From positions 806,401-870,400 of the forward strand of contig BAFH01000003.1 in the NCBI GenBank assembly GCA_000296795.1: 64,000 nucleotides of DNA. The letters are read 5' to 3'. This DNA is from Candidatus Jettenia caeni. GTDB taxonomy: Bacteria; Planctomycetota; Brocadiia; Brocadiales; Brocadiaceae. Position numbers and translations under genes: made by a program. The notes below the pieces were generated by a model. The model ran no database searches. It worked only from the letters and a program-made list of their open reading frames with translations, and was not told where the DNA came from. Within the stretch, counting starts at the first letter, position 1; each line of letters opens with the position of its first letter. This document shows positions 35,587-44,404 of this stretch, in pieces.

Positions 35587-36189
35587 AGGGATCCTCCTTT
35601 CATGAGGGAATAATTACCATCTGTTGTTTTTATAAATTTTAACAGTTTTCCGGCTAATAAATTTGTACGATTCTTTTTTGGGGAACCATATACCTGATAT
35701 GCTATGAGCACGTGAGTATCTTTATACCATCACGATGTTGCGATACACCACACTTTAACTATTTTTGAGATAATAATCTACATTTTTTTCATAATACGTT
35801 GTTATCATGATTTATTAACAGACACGTAAGTTCTGGATACATGAAAAGCTAATAAAAGGATTTGTATCGTAAATTAAAATTGGTAGAATAGTTGGCATTG
35901 TTATTTTTCAAAAAACTACAGTGTTACAGTTATGGTTTTGATACATAGATAAAAAGGCCACATGGCCTGCATCCTTCTGGAAATATTGTCTAAGGAAAGA
36001 AAAAATTGCAGACAGTATGTGAATCAAGTAAATGAGGATTACCTATTCAAGAGAGTTTTAATCATAGGAGAAAAGGGGTGAAAGGACTAATGTGCTTTTC
36101 CTGCTGCTCATTTTTGGGAGGGCAAGTTTTGTAGGAATGACAGGGAAGATGGATGGCATGCGCAATGAAATTATAACCAAATAAATCAA
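35587..36189. other. Non-coding region upstream of ppiA
   Basis: About 600 bp, AT-rich. A short perfect palindrome AGGCCACATGGCCT lies near 35956-35969. No ORF with RBS and no recognised regulatory RNA was found. A 14-codon ORF at about 36091 after AGGAGAAAAGG is too short to support. Confidence 0.35.
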
Positions 36190-36273
36190 GGCTGTCATTC
36201 CCGAATGTCTTTATCGGGAATCCAGATGTAAAATTGTAACAAAAGACTGGATTCCCGCTTTCGCGGGAATGAC
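36190..36273. repeat. Palindromic TCATTCCCG element
   Basis: GTCATTCCCGAATG...ATCGGGAATCCAG on the left pairs with CTGGATTCCCGC...GCGGGAATGAC on the right, giving a long cruciform of about 84 bp. The core resembles that of the TATACA elements (GTCATTCCCGC). It ends about 35 bp before the GIY-YIG gene. Confidence 0.65.
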
Positions 36274-36307
36274 AAATAAAAAACTGAAATCCAGAAATGG
36301 AATCTTT

Positions 36308-36607
36308 ATGAGTTATGATAAATATTATTTTGTCTATATTTTGGCAAATAAAAGAAACGGGACTTTATACATCGGCTTTACCAACAATTTGATAAGAAGG
36401 GTTTATGAACATAAAAATGATTTAGTCGAAGGATTTACAAAAAAGTATAAAGTTCATCACCCTGTTTATTATGAAATGACAAACGATGTAAAAAGCGCAA
36501 TTGAGAGAGAAAAACGATTAAAGAAATGGAATAGGAAATGGAAATTAGAATTGATTGAAGAGATGAACCCGCAATGGAAGGATTTATATGATGGACTGGT
36601 TCAATGA
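36308..36607 (+). CDS. GIY-YIG superfamily endonuclease (UPF0213-like)
   Basis: 99 residues from ATG 36308; an in-frame start at 36269 would lie inside the palindromic repeat. The catalytic motif 'YFVYILANKRNGTLYIGFTNNLIRRVYEH' contains the GIY-like 'VYI' and YIG-like 'YIG' with the downstream Arg; 'VYYEMTNDVKSAIEREKRLKKW' carries the expected Glu. These short single-domain proteins are common in bacteria, and their DNA targets are unknown. Direct contact with a cruciform repeat is suggestive. Confidence 0.85.
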   Translation: MSYDKYYFVYILANKRNGTLYIGFTNNLIRRVYEHKNDLVEGFTKKYKVHHPVYYEMTNDVKSAIEREKRLKKWNRKWKLELIEEMNPQWKDLYDGLVQ

Positions 36608-36645
36608 TACTATTTATTTTCTTCAAATTAAAGAGGTGATGCATT

Positions 36646-37068
36646 ATGAAAATTATTCAGCATGGTTTTGTTATGTTCGTCATGACTTTAGCTGTGATCG
36701 TATCGGTTGTTGGTTGTGCTCAGAGCAATAGTGCTGATCTCAAAACCCGTGGCATAAACATGAAGGCAGGAAAAGGAAGACTTTCAGGGAAAGTAACCCG
36801 TGGGCCAATTTCTCCCATAGAAAGGGAGGGTATTTCTTCGGAAGAGCCTGCATCAGGTATAAAGCTTGTGATATTGAATCAAGAAGGGCAAGAGATTGGG
36901 TCGGCAGTGACTGATGATGAGGGTAAATATAGCGCTATATTATCACCGGGTTCTTATCGTATCGAGATGCCTGCCGGGGATTTGACTAAGGATTTACCTG
37001 CTGCCGTTATTGTTGCTGAAAATGAAGAAACACACCTCGATGTCCGTATTGATACGGGCATTCGATGA
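36646..37068 (+). CDS. Lipoprotein with carboxypeptidase-regulatory-like domain
   Basis: 140 residues from ATG 36646 after AGAGGTGAT. The signal peptide ends in lipobox 'VVGC'. A linker with 'RLSGKVTRGPISPIERE' leads to a single beta-sandwich of the CarboxypepD_reg/Cna-B type: 'GIKLVILNQEGQEIGSAVTDDEGKYSAILSPGSYRIEMP'. This kind of domain is structural and often occurs in surface or periplasmic proteins. No catalytic part is present. The gene stands alone, followed by a repeat element. Confidence 0.75.
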   Translation: MKIIQHGFVMFVMTLAVIVSVVGCAQSNSADLKTRGINMKAGKGRLSGKVTRGPISPIEREGISSEEPASGIKLVILNQEGQEIGSAVTDDEGKYSAILSPGSYRIEMPAGDLTKDLPAAVIVAENEETHLDVRIDTGIR

Positions 37069-37493
37069 TTATGATATAGCATCCAATGGATGAAACCGAA
37101 CAGAATATGGTGCAATTTGAGTCTTTGATTGTATACTACTGGTATATGGAACGTTACGGAATCCCTAAACATGTCATTGCGAGGGTCTTTTCCGAAGCAA
37201 TCCTTTGCATGTTTCAGAAGAGATTGCTTCAGACAATACCCTCGCAATGCCCAGCGGGGTGATCTTTCCTCTGTTTGAGGATATATTCGGTTTCATCCTT
37301 GAAATACTTCATATATATTTTAGTGCTCTCATCAGCTTGACACAAGCCTTGATATTGAGTATGATTCTAACACTCATTATTTCATCGATCATAAAATTGA
37401 ATAATAGTATAAATCTGCTTTATAGAGATAAGAGATATCAAGAGCATTTACTATAGTTTATTTATCTAATTTTAACTCAGGGAATACAAGATT
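37069..37493. repeat. Intergenic repeat with CATTGCGAGGG palindrome
   Basis: It begins TATAGCATCCAATGGATGA with ACCGAACAGAATATGG and contains GTCATTGCGAGGGTCTTTTC...GAAGCAATC, paired with GATTGCTTC and ACCCTCGCAATG (37174-37248). The same parts occur inverted at about 41698-41930. The rest up to the UDP-glucose dehydrogenase gene is AT-rich; a weak ORF at 37205 is not supported. Confidence 0.6.
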
Positions 37494-38879
37494 ATGTCAG
37501 ATAAGAAGTTTAGCAAAAATATACTATGCATTGGCGCAGGATACGTTGGCGGGCCTACCATGGCCATGATTGCAGCAAAATGTCCGCAATACAAAGTAAC
37601 TGTGGCCGATATAAATGCAGAGAGGATCAGTGCATGGCAAACAGAAAATCTTCCTATTTACGAACCAGGTTTGCTGGAGGTTGTAAAAAAGGCCCTGGGG
37701 AGGAATTTATTTTTTACTACTGCTATAGAAGAAAATATCAGAGGGGCGGATATTATTTTTGTCTCTGTCAATACGCCCACAAAGATGTATGGCGGCGGGG
37801 CTGGTAAAACAGCAGATCTGCAATTTTGGGAAAAAACAGCACGGGATATCTTCCGGGTAGCTGAATCAGACAAGATTATTATTGAGAAAAGCACATTGCC
37901 GGTTCGGACTGCCGAGGCAATGGAACGAATTCTCAGCGCAAATGGTAAAGGGCTTAATTTTGATGTAATATCGAATCCGGAGTTTTTAGCCGAAGGCACC
38001 GCCATTTCTGATCTCGAAAATCCGGACCGCGTGCTTATTGGATCCAGGGAAACCGAAAGAGGACGGAAAGCAAGAGAGGCAATCGTTGAAATTTATGCTA
38101 ATTGGGTTCCAAGAGATCGGATTATTACCTGTGACGTCTGGAGCGCAGAACTCTCAAAGCTTGTGGCAAATGCGTTTTTGGCGCAGAGGATTTCCTCGAT
38201 TAACAGCATTTCCGCTTTGTGTGAAAAGACAGAAGCCGATATTAAAAAAGTGGCCCATGCAATCGGGATGGATTCCCGGATTGGCTCGAAATTTCTCAAT
38301 GCAAGCGTTGGCTTTGGTGGTTCTTGTTTCAAGAAAGACATCCTCAATCTGGTATACATCTGCGAATATTACGGTCTTCATGAAGTTGCTCAATACTGGG
38401 AGAGTGTTGTAAAGATTAATGAATATCAGGAAGGGCGTTTTGTAAAAAATATGATTAACGTAATGTTCAATACCATTGCTCACAAACGTATAGCTCTCTT
38501 TGGTTTTGCTTTCAAAGCAAATACCGGCGATACCCGTGAATCACCCGCTATTTATATTGCCCGAAAATTAGTTGAAGAACATGCCCGTGTTATCATAACC
38601 GATCCTGAGGCCTTAACGAATGCAGGGCATGATTTGAAAGATATCCGTGAACGGGTTGAATTTGAAATAGATCCTTATGCAGCAGCGCAGGATGCGCATG
38701 CTATTGCGATTATGACTGAATGGGGATTATATAAGACGCTGGATTATCAAAGGATTTATGATAAAATGCAGAAACCGGCCTTTATTTTTGATGGCCGCAA
38801 TATCCTTGATCATCAGAAAATCTATGAGATCGGTTTTAACGTTTATCCGATAGGAAAACCAGCTCTTACACATTTTTAG
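37494..38879 (+). CDS. ugd: UDP-glucose 6-dehydrogenase (eukaryote-like type)
   Basis: 461 residues. NAD-binding 'IGAGYVGGPTMAMIA' is at the N-terminus, followed by 'IFVSVNTPTK', 'IIIEKSTLPVRTAEAMERIL', 'VISNPEFLAEGTAISDLENPDRVLIG', the catalytic cysteine in 'GFGGSCFKKDI' and the C-terminal UDP-binding domain 'GFAFKANTGDTRESPA'. Length and motifs are closer to the animal/plant UGDH type than to the short bacterial Ugd. It oxidises UDP-glucose to UDP-glucuronate for surface polysaccharide. It is a single gene; no glycosyltransferase cluster is adjacent. Confidence 0.92.
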   Translation: MSDKKFSKNILCIGAGYVGGPTMAMIAAKCPQYKVTVADINAERISAWQTENLPIYEPGLLEVVKKALGRNLFFTTAIEENIRGADIIFVSVNTPTKMYGGGAGKTADLQFWEKTARDIFRVAESDKIIIEKSTLPVRTAEAMERILSANGKGLNFDVISNPEFLAEGTAISDLENPDRVLIGSRETERGRKAREAIVEIYANWVPRDRIITCDVWSAELSKLVANAFLAQRISSINSISALCEKTEADIKKVAHAIGMDSRIGSKFLNASVGFGGSCFKKDILNLVYICEYYGLHEVAQYWESVVKINEYQEGRFVKNMINVMFNTIAHKRIALFGFAFKANTGDTRESPAIYIARKLVEEHARVIITDPEALTNAGHDLKDIRERVEFEIDPYAAAQDAHAIAIMTEWGLYKTLDYQRIYDKMQKPAFIFDGRNILDHQKIYEIGFNVYPIGKPALTHF

Positions 38880-38977
38880 GTTGTTACCGTATTTCTGCCT
38901 TTTAAGGCAATATGATTCTCAATGGTTATCTTAAGGAATACATATCCTTAATGATTTGAGAAAGGAGGGTTCTTACC

Positions 38978-41140
38978 ATGAGAAGTTATTCTACAATTGT
39001 AACGTACATTTGCAGTGTTGTTTTCGTGTTATGCCTGCTCTTTGCTCCGGTATTTGTGCTCAATGCACACGATCTTCACACCTTAGATGTCGCTTCACCA
39101 GGAAAAGTATTATTACCAGAGGATTATGGGAAATTGCCTTTAACCTTTGAGGCAAACCAGGGACAAACAGATAGTCGGGTAAAGTTCTTATTGCGGGGTG
39201 ATGGTTGCACCCTTTTTTTAACTCCCACGGAAGCTATATTGGCTTTGAATAAAAAGGGAAATGTGAAATCGTCTGCAAATCCAAAACTTGAAATTCAAGA
39301 TTCACAATCCACAGTGCTTCGCATGAGACTCGTTGATGCTAATCCACAACCTGAAGTAATTGGACTGGAGGAGCAACCTGGCAAGGTTAATTATTGTATT
39401 GGCAACGATTCCAGACAGTGGCGTACGAATATTCCTACCTATGCTAAAATCAAATATCAGGATGTGTATTCCGGCGTAGACCTGGTTTACTATGGGGATC
39501 ATCGGCAATTGGAATATGATTTTATTGTCACTCCCGGTTTTAACCCAAAGGCTATCACCCTGGGCCTTGAAGGTGCTGATAAAGTTAAAGTGGATGTTCA
39601 GGGTAATCTGGTAGTATACACAAACGGTGGTGAGGTAATGTGGCATAAGCCCGTTGTTTATCAGGAGGAAAATGGCCAGCGCAGACCTGTAGATGCGAAG
39701 TATATGCTCAAGAGCAATCGGAATATCGGTTTTCGTGTAGCTGCTTATAACACGAAATTACCGCTCACGATCGACCCTGTGTTAAGCTACTCTACTTATC
39801 TCGGAGGGAGCAGTAATGATGCTGGTCTTAGCATTGCGGTAGACGTCTCAGGAAATGCCTATGTAACCGGTTCTACCTATTCGGCAAATTTTCCCACTAC
39901 AAATCCGGTACAATCAACCGGAGGCGATTCCTTTGATGCCTTTGTGACAAAACTGGATCCTACCGGATCAGTTCTTATCTATTCAACCTACTTTGGGGGA
40001 AGCAGTCACGATCATGGCTTCGGCATTGCTGTTGATGCCTCAGGGAATGTTTGTGTAACGGGTCGTACTCATTCTGCCGACTTTCCCACTGCAAATCCTC
40101 TGCAGTTCACTTATGGCGGCGGCAGTTCCGATGCCTTTGTGACAAAGTTGGACTCCACCGGTTCTGTCTTTATTTACTCAACGTACCTCGGTGGTAGTAG
40201 CCTCGACACGGGTTCTGGCATTGCCGCAGATGCTTCAGGGAATGCCTATGTAACGGGTTCTGCTGAGTCATACAACTTTCCCACTGCAAATCCTTTGCAG
40301 CCTGCTTATGGCGGCGGCAGCTCCGATGCCTTTGTAACAAAATTGAATTCCACTGGTTCTGCCATTATTTACTCAACCTATCTTGGCGGCAGTAAAACTG
40401 ATCAGGGATTTGGTATTGCTGTAGACACTTCAGGGAATGCCTATATAACTGGTTCTACCAGGTCAGGCTATTTTCCCACAGTAAATTCATTGCAATCATC
40501 GAATAGTGGTTCCTCTGATGCCTTTGTGACAAAGTTGAATTCCACCGGTTCTGCCTTTATTTACTCAACGTACCTTGGCGGTAGTGAACTCGACATAGGT
40601 TGTGGCATTGCCGCAGATGCTTCAGGGAATGCCTATGTAACGGGTTCTACTGAGTCATACAACTTTCCCACTGCAAATCCTCTGCAGCCTGCTTATGGCG
40701 GCGGCAGTTCCGATGCCTTTGTAACAAAATTGAATCCCACCGGGTTAACCTGCGCCGGCTCTGCCTTTATTTACTCAACCTATCTTGGCGGCAGTAAAAC
40801 TGATCAGGGATTTGGTATTGCTGTAGATGCTTCAGGGAATGCCTATGTAACTGGTTCTACCAGGTCAGGCTATTTTCCCACTGCAAATCCTCTGCAGCCT
40901 GCCTATGGCGGCGCCTCCGATGCCTTTGTGACAAAGTTGAATTCTACCGGTTCTGTCTTTATTTACTCAACGTACCTTGGCGGTAGTGACCTCGACATGG
41001 GTTCTGGCATTGCCGTAGATACATCAGGGAATGCTTATGTAACGGGTTCTACCAGGTCGACCGGCTTTCCCATTGCAAATCCATTACAGCTTGCTTTGGA
41101 TGGTATTTGTGATGCTTTTATAGCAAAGATTGGTGAATAA
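38978..41140 (+). CDS. Exported SBBP-repeat seven-bladed propeller protein
   Basis: 720 residues after a strong AAAGGAGGG RBS. A signal peptide (hydrophobic to about residue 30) is followed by an N-terminal domain of the kind usually linked to SBBP proteins (about residues 45-265: 'LPLTFEANQGQTDSRVKFLLRG', 'WRTNIPTYAKIKYQDVYSGVDLVYYG', 'LPLTIDPVLSYSTYLGG'). Then come exactly seven repeats of about 64 residues starting 'YSTYLGGS' with 'GIAVDxSGNAYVTGST' and 'DAFVTKL', predicting one closed seven-bladed beta-propeller. Likely surface-exposed or secreted. Ligand unknown. Blade 5 carries a small insertion with a Cys. Confidence 0.88.
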   Translation: MRSYSTIVTYICSVVFVLCLLFAPVFVLNAHDLHTLDVASPGKVLLPEDYGKLPLTFEANQGQTDSRVKFLLRGDGCTLFLTPTEAILALNKKGNVKSSANPKLEIQDSQSTVLRMRLVDANPQPEVIGLEEQPGKVNYCIGNDSRQWRTNIPTYAKIKYQDVYSGVDLVYYGDHRQLEYDFIVTPGFNPKAITLGLEGADKVKVDVQGNLVVYTNGGEVMWHKPVVYQEENGQRRPVDAKYMLKSNRNIGFRVAAYNTKLPLTIDPVLSYSTYLGGSSNDAGLSIAVDVSGNAYVTGSTYSANFPTTNPVQSTGGDSFDAFVTKLDPTGSVLIYSTYFGGSSHDHGFGIAVDASGNVCVTGRTHSADFPTANPLQFTYGGGSSDAFVTKLDSTGSVFIYSTYLGGSSLDTGSGIAADASGNAYVTGSAESYNFPTANPLQPAYGGGSSDAFVTKLNSTGSAIIYSTYLGGSKTDQGFGIAVDTSGNAYITGSTRSGYFPTVNSLQSSNSGSSDAFVTKLNSTGSAFIYSTYLGGSELDIGCGIAADASGNAYVTGSTESYNFPTANPLQPAYGGGSSDAFVTKLNPTGLTCAGSAFIYSTYLGGSKTDQGFGIAVDASGNAYVTGSTRSGYFPTANPLQPAYGGASDAFVTKLNSTGSVFIYSTYLGGSDLDMGSGIAVDTSGNAYVTGSTRSTGFPIANPLQLALDGICDAFIAKIGE
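39788..41140 (+). repeat. Seven tandem ~192-210-bp coding repeats
   Basis: Repeat units start at 39788, 39980, 40175, 40370, 40562, 40772 and 40964, each at the codon for the first Tyr of 'YSTY'. Units 3 and 4 (40175-40561) resemble units 5 and 6 (40562-40963) as a pair much more than their other neighbours, indicating duplication of a two-blade block. Confidence 0.85.
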
Positions 41141-42114
41141 AGATTATATCTGTAGAAGCAGGAGAAGCTATTCCACTATTTCATGTATAGGAATTTCAAA
41201 TTGCCAGATCCTCCCCCTTGATGGGGGAGGTTAGGTGGGGGTGGACAAGCAAGCAGATCACCCTCCCTTAATCCCTCCCATCAAGGGGGGAGAAATTTGT
41301 AGGTAAGTTGCCGAAGGCCTAATTAATGTATAGGAAATTGAAAGTTTATCATTATGCCATTAACACACCCCCTAACCCCTCTCAAGAGGGGAATCAAAAA
41401 GCCCCCTCTCTGGAGGGGATTTAGGGGTGGGTAAAAAGTCGTTGGGTTTGTCTTCTAAAACCCAACCTAATCTAATGTATAGGAATTTCAATATTTATTG
41501 TAGGGGCGAAGCATTTGCCGTTATTGGCCTAAAATACTATGTATACGCTGAACGGCAAATGCTTCGCCCCTACGCCTGGCCGCAAAACAAAAGTTGCCGA
41601 AGGCCTAATTAATGTCAGGGGCCTCTTATAAATACTGCGCATTACGTATCGAGTATCTGGTCAATGTAATTTCGTATAAGAGACCCTCTTCGTATGTGTC
41701 ATTGCGAGGGTCTTATCCGAAGCAATCCCAAAGGTATAGATTGTGGAGCCTGTTCCGAGCTTATCAGCAAGGAATCTCCGAGTTTGCTTCAGCTTTCGCC
41801 TCGCAACCGCTTCACTCCTCGCAATGATATTTTTAAGAATCCCATACATTTCATACACTTGCATACAGCCAAAGATTCAGTTTTTTCCATATTCTGTCCG
41901 GTCTCATCTCTTGGATGCTATAAATCCTGCAAACAAGGCAAAGCCTTGTTGCAGGATTAGGCCATTAAAAAAATATTATAGCGCAAAAAGATACATAAGA
42001 GCAACTGAAAATCAATTGCCTAAAATGACACAGGACTACTCCCAAAATTGCTAAAAATCGTATAGGAGACCTTTGGGCTTTCCTGTAATAATAACTGACA
42101 ATTTCTACCTGTAG
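41141..42114. repeat. Intergenic cluster of four palindromic repeats
   Basis: No gene. In order: a family repeat from 41183 (ATGTATAGGAATTTCAA) with CCCCCTTGATGGGGG arms ending GCCGAAGGCCTAATTAATG; a short copy from about 41327 with CCCTCTCAAGAGGGG and CCCCTCTCTGGAGGGG; a copy 41474-41618 with a long GTAGGGGCGAAGCATTTGCC / GGCAAATGCTTCGCCCCTAC hairpin, almost identical to 58912-59058; and a CATTGCGAGGG element (41698-41930), the inverted partner of 37069-37260. Downstream to 42114 nothing else is seen. Confidence 0.75.
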
Positions 42115-44259
42115 TTATCTCTCTTTTCCGCATTTACTCATCATTTTTGCCCTAACCAATCTTATCTCTTCATAGGAGTAGTCGTTTCCAAGTTTTTCTT
42201 TTACCGGGGTCATGAACTTCATGCCTAACGCTTCCAGGGTTTGCCTGATATGCTGCTGTTTTTCAGGGGGTATGAAGCTGTCTATTGAAATATCCTCGCC
42301 ATCTAATATGAGTTTTTCTATATGAGAAACAATAGTGGATAACGCCAAACCCCTTTGTTGCGCAATTTCTCCGAGGGTAAGGTGTTGCCGGTAAAGTTCT
42401 AAGGTTGTTTGAGTAGTGAGAGTCTTTGGCTGTTTTACAGGAAATTCAGGATGTTTATGGATAATTGGTTTCGATTCGATATGGTGTTGTTTACAGTAAT
42501 CAGTAATTTCCTTGAGAAAAATCTCTCCATATTTATGTAATTTTTGTTCCCCAATACCATTTATTTTCCGCAAATCAGGCAAATTTTGAGGATAACAGAT
42601 AGACATTTCTTTAAGACTGGTATCATGGAAGATAATATAAGGGGGCACAAACTCCTTGTCAGCAAGTGTTTTTCTGAGATTTCTTAAACGTTCAAATAAG
42701 GTACGATCGTAATCCCCATCCCTTTCATCCTTCGGAATGTGAAGTGGTTCTTCGGGTTTTGTCAAAAATACCTTCTCGTTACGTAATAATACTTTTTGGC
42801 TTTTTTCGTTTAGCCTTAAGACGGGGTATTTATCTCCGTCAAGTTTTATGTACCCTAATTGAATTAACTCACGGGTAAACGCCTGCCACTGAGATTTTGT
42901 ATATTCTTTCCCTACACCATATGTCTTAATCGTATCGTGCCGGTTCTGCAATACCTTTTGATTTTTCGAACCTTGTAAGACATCAATAATGTAATTTACT
43001 CCAAATCGTTCACCTACCCTGTAAATGCACGATAATATTTTTTGTGCAGCAATCGTTCCGTCAAATCGTTCCTTTGGCTCTAAACAAACATCACAATTGT
43101 TACAATTCGGTTCATCGAATTTTTCACCAAAATAATCCAGCAATAACTTTCTTCGGCAAATATTGCCCTCACAATAGTTTGTTAGGTGCCTCAACTGTTT
43201 ATATGCAATCAGCTTTTCATTTTCATCTATCTTTTGATGAATAAAATACTCTATTTTAAATTTATCCGCGTAACTAAAGAGCAAGATACAATCACTTTTT
43301 AATCCATCCCTTCCTGCACGTCCTGTTTCCTGGTAATATCCTTCGATGCTTTTCGGTAAATCATAGTGGATCACATATCGTACATCAGGTTTATCAATAC
43401 CCATACCGAAGGCAATCGTTGCCACGATAATTTCAACATCGTCATGGATAAACCGCTCCTGGTTTTCCGTTCTCACTTCAGCGGGTAAACCTGCATGGTA
43501 TGGCAGGACGCGATATCCTTCTGCCTGCAAGCTTGTTGTTAAACTCTCCACGGTTTTACGGCTTTGGCAATAGATGATTCCCGAGTCCTTCTTTCGACTT
43601 TTCAAATAGTGGAGTATTTGATGATATGGGTTATCTTTAGGTTTAATCTGGTAATACAGATTTTTCCTGTTAAAACTCGCCTTGAAAATCCTGCAATCTG
43701 ATAACTTCAATTGTAAGATAATATCTTTCTGAACGGCAGGTGTAGCGGTAGCTGTCAGGGCCATAACAGGTACTTTGGGGAATTTCTCCTTCAATATCTC
43801 CAGCTGACGATATTCGGGTCTGAAATCGTGTCCCCATTCTGAAATACAGTGTGATTCATCAATTGCAAACAGGGAAATCTTCAACCCTTGCAAAAACTGC
43901 AGAAATTCCGGCATAAATAATCTTTCTGGCGCAATATACAGAATCTTTATTTCATTATTTAATAAACTTTGCCTTTTTGCATCGATTTCACTATAGCTCA
44001 ATGAACTATTAATAAATATTGCCGGGATACCGTTAGCAAGCAATCCATCAACCTGATCCTTCATCAAGGCAATGAGGGGAGAGACGACAATCGTCACACC
44101 GCTAAAAAGCAGGGCAGGCAGTTGATAACATAAGGATTTACCACCTCCTGTCGGCATAAGGACAAAGGCATCTCTTTGCGCCAATACTTCCTTAATAATG
44201 TCCTCCTGAAGGGGGTAAAAGCTTGTATAGCCAAAATATTTTTGTAATGTTTTGTACAT
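42115..44259 (-). CDS. recQ: RecQ DNA helicase
   Basis: 714 residues with the complete RecQ order: Walker A 'LMPTGGGKSLCYQLPA', DEAH-type 'AIDESHCISEWGHDFRPEY', 'MALTATATPAV', helicase C 'FGMGIDKPDVRYVIHYDLPKSIEGYYQETGRAGRDG', zinc cluster with Cys in 'CEGNICRRKLL' and 'CNNCDVC', winged-helix RQC, HRDC ('LRKTLADKEFVPPYIIFHDTSLKEM') and a C-terminal HTH_40 segment ('LTLGEIAQQRGLALSTIVSHIEKL'). It unwinds DNA 3' to 5' in recombination repair, often together with RecJ, also encoded in this window. Confidence 0.96.
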   Translation of the reverse strand: MYKTLQKYFGYTSFYPLQEDIIKEVLAQRDAFVLMPTGGGKSLCYQLPALLFSGVTIVVSPLIALMKDQVDGLLANGIPAIFINSSLSYSEIDAKRQSLLNNEIKILYIAPERLFMPEFLQFLQGLKISLFAIDESHCISEWGHDFRPEYRQLEILKEKFPKVPVMALTATATPAVQKDIILQLKLSDCRIFKASFNRKNLYYQIKPKDNPYHQILHYLKSRKKDSGIIYCQSRKTVESLTTSLQAEGYRVLPYHAGLPAEVRTENQERFIHDDVEIIVATIAFGMGIDKPDVRYVIHYDLPKSIEGYYQETGRAGRDGLKSDCILLFSYADKFKIEYFIHQKIDENEKLIAYKQLRHLTNYCEGNICRRKLLLDYFGEKFDEPNCNNCDVCLEPKERFDGTIAAQKILSCIYRVGERFGVNYIIDVLQGSKNQKVLQNRHDTIKTYGVGKEYTKSQWQAFTRELIQLGYIKLDGDKYPVLRLNEKSQKVLLRNEKVFLTKPEEPLHIPKDERDGDYDRTLFERLRNLRKTLADKEFVPPYIIFHDTSLKEMSICYPQNLPDLRKINGIGEQKLHKYGEIFLKEITDYCKQHHIESKPIIHKHPEFPVKQPKTLTTQTTLELYRQHLTLGEIAQQRGLALSTIVSHIEKLILDGEDISIDSFIPPEKQQHIRQTLEALGMKFMTPVKEKLGNDYSYEEIRLVRAKMMSKCGKER

Positions 44260-44404
44260 AGTTCTTTAGATTATCTGTTTCTAAAATACTCGTATATTTT
44301 TCCCCTTTTCTCAACCACTCACATATTTCTCCCTTTTCTAAAGGGGGATCAAGGGGGATTAAAAGACTGCTCCGGATAAAGCCCTTGCAATGATAGATAC
44401 TCTA

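Noticed and set aside
41427-42054. Several 60-100-aa plus-strand ORFs
   Set aside because: All run through palindromic repeats; similar DNA elsewhere carries stops in these frames.
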